From the NCBI GenBank assembly GCA_000753455.2, contig LM994670.1, positions 1,245,815 to 1,309,814 on the forward strand: a stretch of 64,000 nt of DNA. Direction: 5' to 3'. Positions 17,321-26,509 of the stretch are shown here, one piece after another. A model generated the notes under the pieces. That model was given only the letters and a program-made list of their open reading frames with translations. It was not told the origin of the DNA and made no database searches. The position numbers and the translations under genes were made by a program. Origin of the DNA: Clostridium jeddahitimonense (GTDB lineage Bacteria; Bacillota; Clostridia; Clostridiales; Clostridiaceae). How positions within the stretch are numbered: position 1 is the first letter of the stretch; each line of letters starts with the position of its first letter.

Positions 17321-18382
17321 TTATTGAGATAATACTTCTGTAAAAGCATCCTCGTATAATTTTAATGTATCTTTATCTAAATCAACAAATAGAACACAGT
17401 TATCTAATACTTGGTCTGAAGGATAAGCAGCAGGGTTGTTCTTAGTTTCGTCATCTAATAAATCGTAAGCTGCTTTGTTAGGAGTAGAGTACCCTATGTA
17501 TTCAACATTTTCTTTTGCATTTTCAGGGTCACATAAGAAGTTTATAAAAGCTTCAGCACCAGCCTTGTTTGGAGCATCCTTTGGAATAACTAAACCATCA
17601 ACCCATTTGTTTGAACCTTCTTCAGGGATAGCATATGCTAAATCAGGATTAGAATCCATACAATAAATTGCATCACCTGACCAAACGGTAGCAAGAGCCT
17701 TTTCACCAGCAATCATGTTATCTTTAACTTCATCATTAACGTATATTGGGCTAGTTAATGATAATTGCTCTATAAGTGCTTGTTTAGCTTGATCTATTTC
17801 TGAAGGATTAGTTGAGTTAATTGAATATCCAGACTTAATTAATGAAATAGCTAGAGCATCTCTTAGAGAGTTAAACATATAAACTTCATCTTTATATTTA
17901 GAATCCCACAATATATCCCAACTTTTTATAGGTTCTGTTACTTTTGTTGTATCGTATAATATACCTATAGTTCCCCACATATAAGGTACAGAATACTCAT
18001 TATTAGGATCATAAGATAAATCTTTAAATTCAGGATTTATATATTGATAATTAGGAATATTATTATAATCGATTTTTTCTAACATATCTTCCTTAATCAT
18101 CTTTTCAATCATATAATCAGATGGAACAACTATATCATAAGTTCCAGGATTAGTTTTTACTTTTTGATACATTATTTCATTAGTATCGTAAGTATCATAA
18201 TTAACTTTAATACCAGTTTCTTTTTCGAATTTTTTAATTAGAGCTTCATCAATGTAATCACCAACATTAAAGAAGTTTATAGTTCCGTTTTCTCCAACCT
18301 TACTATTTCCGCAACCAGCGAAAAGAGTAGTTGTAAGTAATGTAGTTGCTACTAAAGCACTTAGTTTTTTAAATCTCTTCAA
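17321..18382 (-). CDS. potD: Spermidine/putrescine-binding lipoprotein PotD
   Basis: 353 residues from a TTG start at 18382, chosen because AGAGGTGG lies 7 bases upstream; an ATG at 18421 would put that site inside the gene and extend the signal peptide oddly. Lipobox LFAGC (C24). The mature part is a type-2 binding fold with NFFNVGDYIDEALIKKFEKETG, VPSDYMIEKM and WDILWDSKY, as in PotD. It captures polyamines outside the membrane. The start overlaps potC by 14 bases, implying coupled translation. Confidence 0.93.
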   Translation of the reverse strand: MKRFKKLSALVATTLLTTTLFAGCGNSKVGENGTINFFNVGDYIDEALIKKFEKETGIKVNYDTYDTNEIMYQKVKTNPGTYDIVVPSDYMIEKMIKEDMLEKIDYNNIPNYQYINPEFKDLSYDPNNEYSVPYMWGTIGILYDTTKVTEPIKSWDILWDSKYKDEVYMFNSLRDALAISLIKSGYSINSTNPSEIDQAKQALIEQLSLTSPIYVNDEVKDNMIAGEKALATVWSGDAIYCMDSNPDLAYAIPEEGSNKWVDGLVIPKDAPNKAGAEAFINFLCDPENAKENVEYIGYSTPNKAAYDLLDDETKNNPAAYPSDQVLDNCVLFVDLDKDTLKLYEDAFTEVLSQ

Positions 18383-19181
18383 TCTTACCACCTCTTGATG
18401 TAAATTCTTTTCTATTAACAATTAATAATAAAATTAATACTGTTACAAACATAAGCGTAGATAACGCATTTATTGAAGGGTTAATTCCTTTTCTAGCCAT
18501 AGAGTAAATTTCAATTGAAAGGTTAGTTACTCCTGGGCCTGTAGTAAAGAAACTTATTACAAAGTCATCTATAGACATTGTAAATGCCATAAGAAGTCCA
18601 GCGAATATACCAGGTTTAATTTGGGGTAATATTATTTTTCTCATGGCATATCCAGGTGTTGCACCTAAATCTAATGCAGCATCTGTTATATTTGCAGGCA
18701 TTTGCTTTAATTTAGGTAGTACTGATAATATTACGTAAGGGATATTGAAAGTAATATGAGCTAATAACATTGTTAAAAAACCAAATTCTATATTTAATAA
18801 TGGTTTAAGGAATATAAATAGACTCATAAGTGATATACCAGTAACTATATCAGGATTTAAAACTGGTAAGTAGTTTATATTTAGTAATGTTTTTTTAGGA
18901 AGTCCTTTCATTCTATGAATTCCTATAGCAGCGAGTGTTCCTATAATTGTTGCTATTATTGATGCTACTACTGCTATTATTAGGGTGTACTTCAATGCAT
19001 TCATTATTCTTGCATTTTGAAATAACTCACTATACCATCTAAGCGTAAAGCCATTCCACTTACCCATAGATTTAGAATCATTAAAGGAGAAAACCATTAA
19101 TGTTATTATTGGTGTATATAAAAAGATAAATATCAAAACTAGGTAAAATCTTTTTATAAAAGCTTCAAGTTTTTTTACCAT
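18369..19181 (-). CDS. potC: Spermidine/putrescine ABC permease PotC
   Basis: 270 residues, six spans, with the permease EAA-type loop DAALDLGATPGYAMRKIILPQIKPG near residue 165. It overlaps potB by 7 bases and potD by 14. The second membrane subunit of the polyamine importer. Confidence 0.95.
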   Translation of the reverse strand: MVKKLEAFIKRFYLVLIFIFLYTPIITLMVFSFNDSKSMGKWNGFTLRWYSELFQNARIMNALKYTLIIAVVASIIATIIGTLAAIGIHRMKGLPKKTLLNINYLPVLNPDIVTGISLMSLFIFLKPLLNIEFGFLTMLLAHITFNIPYVILSVLPKLKQMPANITDAALDLGATPGYAMRKIILPQIKPGIFAGLLMAFTMSIDDFVISFFTTGPGVTNLSIEIYSMARKGINPSINALSTLMFVTVLILLLIVNRKEFTSRGGKIEEI

Positions 19182-20026
19182 AACATACTTCCTCCTCCTT
19201 CTTTATCGTCAGAACCTTCAAAGAGATTCATTATTCCCATTGAAATTAATATTACAATCATCATAAAAATTGCTATGGCAGAACCAAAGTTCCAATCACC
19301 CATAGTTGTATATTGTTGTTCAATTAAGTTACCTAAAAGCATATATTGACCACCACCAAGTAATCTTGAGATTACGAAGGTTGATACAGCTGGCATAAAT
19401 ACCATAGTAATTCCTGAAACAACTCCAGGCATACTTAAAGGCAATATTATTTTTGAAAAAACTTTTCCTCTGCTAGCACCTAAATCGGAAGCAGCATTAA
19501 TTAAATCTGTGTCCATTTTAGTTAGTACAGTATAGATTGGTAAAACCATAAATGGTAAGAAGTTATAAACCATACCTAAAAGTACTGCGAAATCATTATA
19601 AAGTAGGTTAACACGTCCTATACCTATAAGTTCTAAAAAGTTATTTATAAATCCATTTTTACCTAGGATAGGTAGCCAGGCGTAAGTTCTAAGTAAGAAA
19701 TTCATCCACATAGGAACTATAAATAACATTATAAGCATATCTCGTTTGCCAGGTCTCATTTTTGAAATTAAGTAAGCAACAGGATATCCTAATATTAAGC
19801 AACCAATTGTAGCTTGAAAAGCAAGCCAAATACTTCTTTTAAAGACAGTAAAATAATTTGGATCTAATAGCCTTTGAAAATTTTCCAGTGAAAACTTATA
19901 GCCATCAGATGTACTGATTGTGAAACTGAAGAATATTACTATTAAAAGTGGAATTACTATAAAAAGTGAGCTCCAAAGTATATAAGGTGTTGCTGGAAGA
20001 ATACTTTTACCATTATTATTTTTCAT
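19175..20026 (-). CDS. potB: Spermidine/putrescine ABC permease PotB
   Basis: 283 residues, six spans, EAA loop NAASDLGASRGKVFSKIILPLSMPG. It starts 2 bases after potA ends and overlaps potC. First membrane subunit of the polyamine importer. Confidence 0.95.
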   Translation of the reverse strand: MKNNNGKSILPATPYILWSSLFIVIPLLIVIFFSFTISTSDGYKFSLENFQRLLDPNYFTVFKRSIWLAFQATIGCLILGYPVAYLISKMRPGKRDMLIMLFIVPMWMNFLLRTYAWLPILGKNGFINNFLELIGIGRVNLLYNDFAVLLGMVYNFLPFMVLPIYTVLTKMDTDLINAASDLGASRGKVFSKIILPLSMPGVVSGITMVFMPAVSTFVISRLLGGGQYMLLGNLIEQQYTTMGDWNFGSAIAIFMMIVILISMGIMNLFEGSDDKEGGGSMLW

Positions 20027-20028
20027 AA

Positions 20029-21072
20029 TTATTCAGTCACCTTTCTCATTATGTGAATAGCTTCTGGTTCAATATTTAATCCAACAATACTGTCAACTAT
20101 AGCAGTTTTTGTGCTATGTATTATCCACTTTCGACTCTTTTCTTCAACTTCAATTTCATAATGTACACCTTTAAAGGTTACAGAAATAACTTTTCCGCTT
20201 AACATACCCTTTTCTACAGTTGTTATTTCAATATCTTCTGGTCTTATTACTACGTCGACTTTTTCATTTTTGTTAAATCCTTTATCAACGCACTCAAAAG
20301 TTACATTAGAGAATTCTACTTTATAATCATCAATCATAATTCCATCTAAGATATTACTTTCACCAATAAAATCTGCAACAAAGGCGTTAGCAGGTTCATT
20401 ATATATATCTTCAGGAGTACCCATTTGTTGAATTACACCTTTATTCATTACTACTATAGTATCTGACATACTTAAAGCTTCTTCTTGGTCGTGAGTTACA
20501 AAGATAAATGTTATTCCTAATCTTTGTTGAATTTTCTTTAATTCAATTTGCATTTCTTTTCTAAGCTTCAAGTCTAATGCACCTAAAGGTTCATCTAATA
20601 ATAAAACTTCAGGTTCATTAACTAATGCTCTTGCAATTGCAACTCTTTGTTGTTGGCCTCCACTTAAAGACTCAACAGATCTTTTTTCAAAACCTTCTAA
20701 AGCAACAAGCTTTAACATGTTTTTAACCTTTTTATCTATTTCAGCTTTAGGTAATTTTTTTATTTTTAATCCAAAAGCTATGTTTTCGTATATATTCATA
20801 TGAGGAAATAAAGCATATTTTTGGAATACTGTATTAAGCTTTCTTTTATATGGAGGAAGACTTGTAATGTTATTGTCTCCAAATAGTACAACACCTTCAT
20901 CGGCATTTTCAAAACCTGCTATTATTTTAAGCGTTGTTGTTTTACCGCAACCACTAGGTCCTAAAAGTGTTAAAAATTCATTTTTCTTTATATTTAATGA
21001 AAGGTTATTTAAAACCGTATTATCTCCATATGTTTTAGAAATTTCTTTTAATTCAATAATGTTTTGACTCAA
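20029..21072 (-). CDS. potA: Spermidine/putrescine ABC ATPase PotA
   Basis: 347 residues. Walker [13 protein letters not shown] near 37, Q-loop, signature [15 protein letters not shown], Walker [13 protein letters not shown], switch [11 protein letters not shown] and a C-terminal TOBE region with RPEDIEI. Second gene of the five-gene operon, 23 bases after the regulator. Confidence 0.96.
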   Translation of the reverse strand: MSQNIIELKEISKTYGDNTVLNNLSLNIKKNEFLTLLGPSGCGKTTTLKIIAGFENADEGVVLFGDNNITSLPPYKRKLNTVFQKYALFPHMNIYENIAFGLKIKKLPKAEIDKKVKNMLKLVALEGFEKRSVESLSGGQQQRVAIARALVNEPEVLLLDEPLGALDLKLRKEMQIELKKIQQRLGITFIFVTHDQEEALSMSDTIVVMNKGVIQQMGTPEDIYNEPANAFVADFIGESNILDGIMIDDYKVEFSNVTFECVDKGFNKNEKVDVVIRPEDIEITTVEKGMLSGKVISVTFKGVHYEIEVEEKSRKWIIHSTKTAIVDSIVGLNIEPEAIHIMRKVTE

Positions 21073-21095
21073 AATAAAACACCTCTTTCTTAATG

Positions 21096-21635
21096 CTAAA
21101 ATGATGGTGGAGTACTAATCCAAATCACCTTTGCTGGAGTTTTTCCAGAGTTAGAAATGTAGTGATTTGATCTTGGCTTAAAGTAAAAGCTTTCGCCTTT
21201 TTTTACTTTAAATTTTTTCTTACCAAGATGTAGGGTAATACTTCCAGATAAAACATACCCAAACTCTTCACCTTCATGAGGTTCTTCTTCTATATATTGC
21301 CCATTAGGTTCAAGAGTTATCATAATTGGTTCCATTTCATTTTTTTGTGCGTTTGGAACTAACCACATAAGACTATATTTTAATTCTTCATTTTCTGTTT
21401 CAAACATATCTTCATATGTATATGTAATCTTTTCTTCTTTATCATCACTAAAAAATTCTTTAAGGTTTGTCCCTAATATTTCAAGAATATCTATTAAGGT
21501 AGCAATAGATGGTGATGTTAAATCATTTTCAAGTTGAGAAATAAAACCTTTTGAAAGTTCACATCTATTAGCGAGCTCTTCTTGTGTAAGGGCCTTTTCA
21601 ATTCTCATTCGCTTGATTTTTTCACCTATCTCCAT
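21096..21635 (-). CDS. XRE-cupin regulator of the pot operon (PuuR-like)
   Basis: 179 residues. N-terminal HTH_3 (about 5-60: [21 protein letters not shown]), C-terminal cupin_2 (about 105-175: [26 protein letters not shown]). This layout is that of PuuR-type polyamine-responsive repressors. It is the first gene of the pot operon. Palindromic sites between its promoter and start codon suggest autorepression. The ligand, probably putrescine or spermidine, is inferred. Confidence 0.9.
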   Translation of the reverse strand: MEIGEKIKRMRIEKALTQEELANRCELSKGFISQLENDLTSPSIATLIDILEILGTNLKEFFSDDKEEKITYTYEDMFETENEELKYSLMWLVPNAQKNEMEPIMITLEPNGQYIEEEPHEGEEFGYVLSGSITLHLGKKKFKVKKGESFYFKPRSNHYISNSGKTPAKVIWISTPPSF

Positions 21636-21659
21636 ATTTTCACCTCCTACTACAAAAAA

Positions 21660-21702
21660 GTTTAGTAACTATTACTAAACTAAAGGTTTAAAATTACTAA
21701 AC
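21660..21702 (-). promoter_or_regulatory. Operator cluster upstream of potR-potABCD
   Basis: A perfect palindrome GTTTAGTAA-CTA-TTACTAAAC (21660-21680) plus a further TTACTAAAC half-site at 21694-21702, spaced 22 bases (two helical turns) from the matching half. A related TTAGT-ATA-ACTAA lies at 21849-21861. The cluster lies between the promoter and the first gene. Confidence 0.8.
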
Positions 21703-21713
21703 AAACAAATAGT

Positions 21714-21742
21714 ATTATATATATATTGTGGAAAAAAATCAA
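21714..21742 (-). promoter_or_regulatory. Promoter of the pot operon
   Basis: On the - strand: TTGATT (21742-21737), 17-base spacer, TATAAT (21719-21714). The operator half-site begins 11 bases downstream. The -35 box overlaps the arm of an 11-base perfect inverted repeat (ATCAATATTTT 21738-21748 / AAAATATTGAT 21766-21776). Confidence 0.75.
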
Positions 21743-22000
21743 TATTTTTATTTAAAAACTTAAAAAAAATATTGATGCTAAACGTTGAGTTAGAAAGGGT
21801 TTAGTGGGGTAAAAGTGTTTTGAAGTTTAAAAATATTGCCTTGAAAGTTTAGTATAACTAAGAAAAATATAAAAGTCCTTAAATTATGGGAATTTTATAA
21901 AGTCAAAATATTAAGCAAAAATCAAACCTATATAATTAAAAGGAAAAAAATGTTGTTTAGGTAGGATTAACAGTAAGAAATATCGTGGGAATAAATTACA

Positions 22001-22029
22001 TTAACAAAAGGTGATAAAAAGTGTATAAT
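22001..22029 (+). promoter_or_regulatory. Promoter of pflA
   Basis: TTAACA (22001-22006), 17-base spacer, TATAAT (22024-22029), about 80 bases before the pflA start. The rest of the gap from 21780 to 22000 is AT-rich sequence in which I see no gene. Confidence 0.7.
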
Positions 22030-22111
22030 TTTGATATATAATAACAAAAATTAGATGGATAATTAATGTAAAAAAGTTAATTAAACTATTATATTTATCA
22101 GGAGGATATAA

Positions 22112-22813
22112 ATGGTAAGAGGAAAAATACATTCCATAGAAAGTATGGGATTAGTGGATGGACCAGGAATAAGAGTAGTTGTGTTTATGCAGGGATGTGC
22201 ATTAAGATGTAAGTATTGTCATAATCCTGATACTTGGTCAGGTGAAGGAGAGTTAGAAATGACTCCTGAAGAATTAGTAAATAAGGTTTCAAGGTTTAGA
22301 AGTTATTTTGAAAGATCAGGTGGAGGAATAACATTATCAGGGGGAGATCCTTTAAGACAACCTGAATTTTTGCTGGAAGTATTAAAACTATGTAAAGAAA
22401 AAAATATACATACTACTTTAGATACTTCTGGAGTTGGATTTGGAAATTATGAAGAAATACTGAAATATGTCGATTTAGTACTTTTTGATGTTAAACATCT
22501 TACTAAAGAAGGATACAAAGACCTTGCAGGTATTGATATTGATGAAAGCTTGAAATTTTTAGAAGCGTGTAAAAAGTCTGGAACTAAATTATGGATAAGA
22601 CAAGTTGTTGTACCAGGCGTAACAGATAGTGAGGAGTATATTACAGCCCTAGGAGATTTTATAAGAACTCTTGAAAACGTTGAAAAGGTTGAATTATTAC
22701 CTTATCATCTTTTAGGTATAAGTAAATATGAAACTATGGGGATAAAATATAGACTTGAAGGCGTTCCAGCTATGGATAAAGAAAAATGTAAGGAATTATA
22801 TAAGTTTTTATAA
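22112..22813 (+). CDS. pflA: Pyruvate formate-lyase activating enzyme
   Basis: 233 residues. Radical SAM cluster motif CX3CX2C (C29, C33, C36 in GCALRCKYCHNPDTW), GGE-like segment GGGITLSGGDPL and the DVKHL region. It makes the glycyl radical on pyruvate formate-lyase using SAM and a [4Fe-4S] cluster. GGAGG ribosome site. Own promoter and terminator; pflB is not adjacent, so the partner must be elsewhere. Confidence 0.94.
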   Translation: MVRGKIHSIESMGLVDGPGIRVVVFMQGCALRCKYCHNPDTWSGEGELEMTPEELVNKVSRFRSYFERSGGGITLSGGDPLRQPEFLLEVLKLCKEKNIHTTLDTSGVGFGNYEEILKYVDLVLFDVKHLTKEGYKDLAGIDIDESLKFLEACKKSGTKLWIRQVVVPGVTDSEEYITALGDFIRTLENVEKVELLPYHLLGISKYETMGIKYRLEGVPAMDKEKCKELYKFL

Positions 22814-22823
22814 TGAGTGTTTT

Positions 22824-22859
22824 AAAAGGAGATATCACTTTCGAGATATCTCCTTTTTT
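22824..22859 (+). terminator. Intrinsic terminator of pflA
   Basis: AAAAGGAGATATC and GATATCTCCTTTT arms with an 8-base loop and T-run. Confidence 0.95.
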
Positions 22860-22960
22860 ATAAGTTAAATTAAGTGTAAAAATATGTAATAATAAGCAAA
22901 AGTAAAATAATGGTAAAAAATCAAGAAAAGAATTATAATTTTACTTGAGGTGATAATATT

Positions 22961-24274
22961 ATGAAAAGTAAAATTGAAAAAAATCTTAAGAACTTTTTTC
23001 TTATCATTTTAATAGTTCTTATAGGGATGATTTTTTATAAATATATAGATAAGAGTCAAAATAAGAATATAGCTACTTATACAGAAAAATCATATGATAT
23101 TAAAGAAAATGAATTAGTTGAAGAAGAAAACAACTTTGAAGAAGAAAAAATGAAGAGTGAAGAAGAAGAGCGAATTGAAAGTATAGAAATAATGGCTATA
23201 GGAGATCTCTTAATGCATATTGACATTGTACAAGCTATGTATGATTGGAATAATGATACTTATAATTTTGATTATAATTTTGAATTAATAAAAGAATATT
23301 TAGGGGAAGCTGATTTAACAATAGCTAATTTAGAAACTACTTTAGCTGGAGAAGAAAGTGGATTTATAGGATATCCTTGTTTTAATACACCAGATGAATT
23401 AGTAGATTCGATAAAAAAAGCTGGAGTTGATATAGTTAGCAATATAAGCAATCATTCTTTAGATAAGGGAAAGGATGGTTTCTTAAGAACTAGAAAAGTA
23501 TTAAAGGAAAAGGGATTTGAAGTGATTGGGACAAGGGATAGAGAAGATGAGTCTAGATATATTATAAAAGATATTAAGGGGATAAAGGTTGGAATAATAG
23601 CTTATAGTTATACAACAGATGGATATGAAGGAGGAAGAGGGTTAAATGGAATACCAATTCCAGAGGAGTTAAATCCTTTAATGAATACTTTTAATCCTTA
23701 TGATGTAGACGATGACCTTTTACTTATGAAGGAACAAGTTGAAAAGATGAGAAAAGAAGAGGTAGATGCAATAGTATTTTATATGCATTGGGGAGATGAG
23801 TATCAACTAGAGCCAAATGAAAGCCAAATTAAAATTGCTAATTTTTTAGCGAATGAAGGGGTAGATATAATTTTTGGGGACCATCCTCATACGATTCAAC
23901 CTATAGATATTATTGAATCAGAAGATGGAAAGCATAGTACAGCAGTAATTTATTCCTTGGGAAATTTTATTTCTAGTCAAAGAACTGAAAGTATAGGCAA
24001 TCCGTATACAGAAGATGGATTAATGGTATCTGTTAATATTATTAAGAATTTTAAAACTGGAGAGGTTGTAGTAGGGATACCTAAATATATGCCGACTTGG
24101 GTGAAATTAAATATTATAAATGATAATTACTATTATCAAGTTGTGCCTGCAATAGAAAACGAGACTGATTATTTAGATTATTACCAAAGCATAAGAGTAG
24201 ATGAATCCTATGATAGAACATTTGGAATAGTTGAAAGTTATAACGATAGTGTTGATGTGTGGAAGGAAAATTAA
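22961..24274 (+). CDS. CapA-family membrane-anchored metallophosphatase-like protein
   Basis: 437 residues. N-terminal membrane span (about 12-31), a strongly acidic Glu-rich linker (about 50-75), then a CapA/PGA_cap domain: MAIGDLLMHID, ANLETTLAG, SNISNHSLDKGKDGF, MHWGDEYQ, FGDHPHTIQP and YSLGNFISSQ. Metallophosphoesterase-type ligands (D, N, H, H) are present. The family is linked to poly-gamma-glutamate or capsule anchoring, but isolated copies have no proven reaction. No capBC neighbours are present. GAGGTGAT ribosome site. Confidence 0.88.
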   Translation: MKSKIEKNLKNFFLIILIVLIGMIFYKYIDKSQNKNIATYTEKSYDIKENELVEEENNFEEEKMKSEEEERIESIEIMAIGDLLMHIDIVQAMYDWNNDTYNFDYNFELIKEYLGEADLTIANLETTLAGEESGFIGYPCFNTPDELVDSIKKAGVDIVSNISNHSLDKGKDGFLRTRKVLKEKGFEVIGTRDREDESRYIIKDIKGIKVGIIAYSYTTDGYEGGRGLNGIPIPEELNPLMNTFNPYDVDDDLLLMKEQVEKMRKEEVDAIVFYMHWGDEYQLEPNESQIKIANFLANEGVDIIFGDHPHTIQPIDIIESEDGKHSTAVIYSLGNFISSQRTESIGNPYTEDGLMVSVNIIKNFKTGEVVVGIPKYMPTWVKLNIINDNYYYQVVPAIENETDYLDYYQSIRVDESYDRTFGIVESYNDSVDVWKEN

Positions 24275-24334
24275 GTGGAAAACTCTAAATTATAAATGAA
24301 AAGTTAAATGAAGAAATTTTTTAATAGAATTAAA

Positions 24335-24367
24335 AAAAGAGAAGCTGAATTAGCAGGTTCTCTTTTG
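24335..24367 (+). terminator. Terminator after the capA-like gene
   Basis: Arms AAAAGAGAA-G-CTG and CAG-G-TTCTCTTTT with loop AATTAG-type. Confidence 0.75.
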
Positions 24368-24461
24368 AATTTAGTATGATAAATTTATAATTTTCAATTA
24401 AACAAATTGATACATAATTTATTTAAGTATGTATATAATCTAATATTATAAATTATTAAAA

Positions 24462-25094
24462 CTATTTATTTAATTGATTTGAAAAGAATCCTGGCTTAAT
24501 AAGCTTCTTCTTCATACCTTCTATCACTAGTAAATATACAGCGGCAGTATCAAATCTAGCATCGTGATAATTTCCACTTCCTTGGAATAGTTCATCAGCT
24601 TTATCCGCTATTGTTTGGTCTGAAATTCCTAAATAGTTTATTACTTCAGAAAGTTTAGGGTTTTTAATTCCATTACCATTTGCAGAAGGAATATTACATA
24701 TAGATTTATAATAAGCCATAGTACAGAATGTTCGTTTTGGCTCCCAATTTGAGTCTATCATTCCTGCTTGATAAAGAGAATCTACTTCATGTTTTAAAAA
24801 TTTAACATCGAATTGAACATTATGCCCTATTACAAAATCTGCATCAAAGAAGTCTCTCATAAATTCTTGAATTTGATCAAAAAATTCAAGACCATCTGAT
24901 AGCTCATATAATTTCTCTAAGGAAAATCCATGGATAGCTTCAGCTCCTTCATCCATTTCATCTACTGTAAAGAAAAAGTTTTTACCTACAGTTTGTTGAG
25001 GTTTAGTAGAAGTATCTACAGTTATATAGCTTAATTGACATATATTACCTGGCTTTACGCTAGTAGTTTCTGTATCAAAAAAAAGTAATTTCAT
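24462..25094 (-). CDS. DnaQ-type 3'-5' exonuclease
   Basis: 210 residues from the ATG at 25094, which follows TTGGAGGAAAT; an upstream in-frame ATG at 25154 has no ribosome site. DEDDh motifs: D7 and E9 in FFDTET (Exo I), IGHNVQFDVKFLKHE (Exo II) and YHDARFDTAAV (Exo III His and Asp). It probably degrades single-stranded DNA or RNA ends. It stands alone rather than fused to a polymerase. The preceding arginase gene ends in a terminator, so it has its own promoter. Confidence 0.9.
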   Translation of the reverse strand: MKLLFFDTETTSVKPGNICQLSYITVDTSTKPQQTVGKNFFFTVDEMDEGAEAIHGFSLEKLYELSDGLEFFDQIQEFMRDFFDADFVIGHNVQFDVKFLKHEVDSLYQAGMIDSNWEPKRTFCTMAYYKSICNIPSANGNGIKNPKLSEVINYLGISDQTIADKADELFQGSGNYHDARFDTAAVYLLVIEGMKKKLIKPGFFSNQLNK

Positions 25095-25153
25095 TATTTC
25101 CTCCAAATTAAAAAGATATATGTTTAATAATATCACATATATTTTTAAAAACA

Positions 25154-25183
25154 AATAAGAAACTCTTAAAAGAGTTTCTTATT
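25154..25183 (-). terminator. Terminator of the arginase-family gene
   Basis: AATAAGAAACTCTT and AAGAGTTTCTTATT arms; T-run on the - strand. Confidence 0.85.
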
Positions 25184-25188
25184 ATTAA

Positions 25189-26088
25189 TTATTTTAATTC
25201 AGTTGATATTATATTTAAAAGCTCTATGCAAGTTTCCTTTGTTCTGTTATTTGAATCTAATTCAGGATTATATTCAACAAAATCCATAGATTTAACCAAG
25301 CTTGTACTAAGGATTGACTTAAGAAGTTTTTTGCTTTCTTCAAAGGTTAAACCATTATCTACTGGAGTACCAGTACCAGGAACATACTCAGGATCAAGAC
25401 AATCTATATCATAAGAAAGATGAATATTTTTTATATTTTTCTCTTTTATCTTAGATAATAAATCAGAAATGATTTTATCCAAATCACCATTTTGTATCTC
25501 ATCTATATTCCATACATTTATTTTTAGTTTATCTATTAGTTCAACTTCTCCTTGATCTAAATCTCTACATGCTAAAATAAATACATTTTCAGGCTTTACT
25601 TTAAAACTTTCAAAGAAAATTGATGTTAACTTATCATAACCAATTCCCATAGATGCAGCTAATGGCATTCCATGAATATTTCCAGAAGGAGAAGTTGTTT
25701 CTGTATTTATATCTCCATGGGCATCAATCCATATTACTCCTAAATCATTACCAAAATATTTGCTTGAACCAGCAATTGATCCTAAGGCTAATGAATGATC
25801 ACCGCCAATAATAAAAGGTAAAGTGTTGTTTGTTAATGCTTCATATACTTTAGAGGCAAGCCTATTATTTGCATCAACTACTTGTTTTAAATATTTTAAT
25901 TTATCATTTTCTAAGAACTTGTCCTTTGATTCTATATAATCTACATCAATATTACCTAAATCAGTAACGTGATGATTTTTTTCTAATATTTTATCAAGGT
26001 TGTTTTCTCTTAAAATGTCAGGTCCCTTTTCTACACCGGGTCTATCGCAACCATAAAAAAGAGGCATTCCAATAATACTTATATCCAT
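25189..26088 (-). CDS. Arginase/agmatinase-family ureohydrolase
   Basis: 299 residues, the size of bacterial arginases. Manganese ligands are visible in GGDHSLALGS, WIDAHGDINT and LSYDIDCLDPEYVPG. The substrate loop SPSGNIHGMPLA and the ending PVDNGLTFEE resemble RocF arginase more than agmatinase. Reaction: arginine to ornithine and urea in the cytoplasm. GGAGG ribosome site. Arginase is the best guess; the nearby polyamine importer leaves agmatinase open. Confidence 0.88.
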   Translation of the reverse strand: MDISIIGMPLFYGCDRPGVEKGPDILRENNLDKILEKNHHVTDLGNIDVDYIESKDKFLENDKLKYLKQVVDANNRLASKVYEALTNNTLPFIIGGDHSLALGSIAGSSKYFGNDLGVIWIDAHGDINTETTSPSGNIHGMPLAASMGIGYDKLTSIFFESFKVKPENVFILACRDLDQGEVELIDKLKINVWNIDEIQNGDLDKIISDLLSKIKEKNIKNIHLSYDIDCLDPEYVPGTGTPVDNGLTFEESKKLLKSILSTSLVKSMDFVEYNPELDSNNRTKETCIELLNIISTELK

Positions 26089-26509
26089 AAAAAACCTCCA
26101 ACAAACAACTTATTTTTTAAAACAATAAATATATATTAATACTTAAAGTTTTATAAGTAAACACTAATTTTAAAAATAACGTAAATTATCCGTCATAATA
26201 TATGCTTTATATTATTATTCTGCCCATTAAACCATGAAGAAAACGGGCGAAAATAAAGTAATTAAAGATTTTTTTGGAAATATATATTTAAAAAAATTCA
26301 TTTTAATTTTTTTATTTAATAAAAATTTATAAAGAATTCATATTAGAAGTAACTATTTTTTTATAAAGTATGATAATATATATTGGAATATAATAAATAA
26401 TTAAATATGTTCACAAAATAATTATAATTAAAAAATAACAAGTATATATGTAACAAATTATAATTAATACTTAAATTTTATCTAGTTATTAATTATGGAG
26501 GTTTAACAA
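26089..26509 (+). other. Intergenic region upstream of the LCP gene
   Basis: 421 bases, very AT-rich. It holds a small imperfect hairpin GCCCATT...AACGGGC (26222-26248), the only GC-rich feature, and TATAAT-like boxes before the LCP gene. I see no open frame or known riboswitch. Confidence 0.5.
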
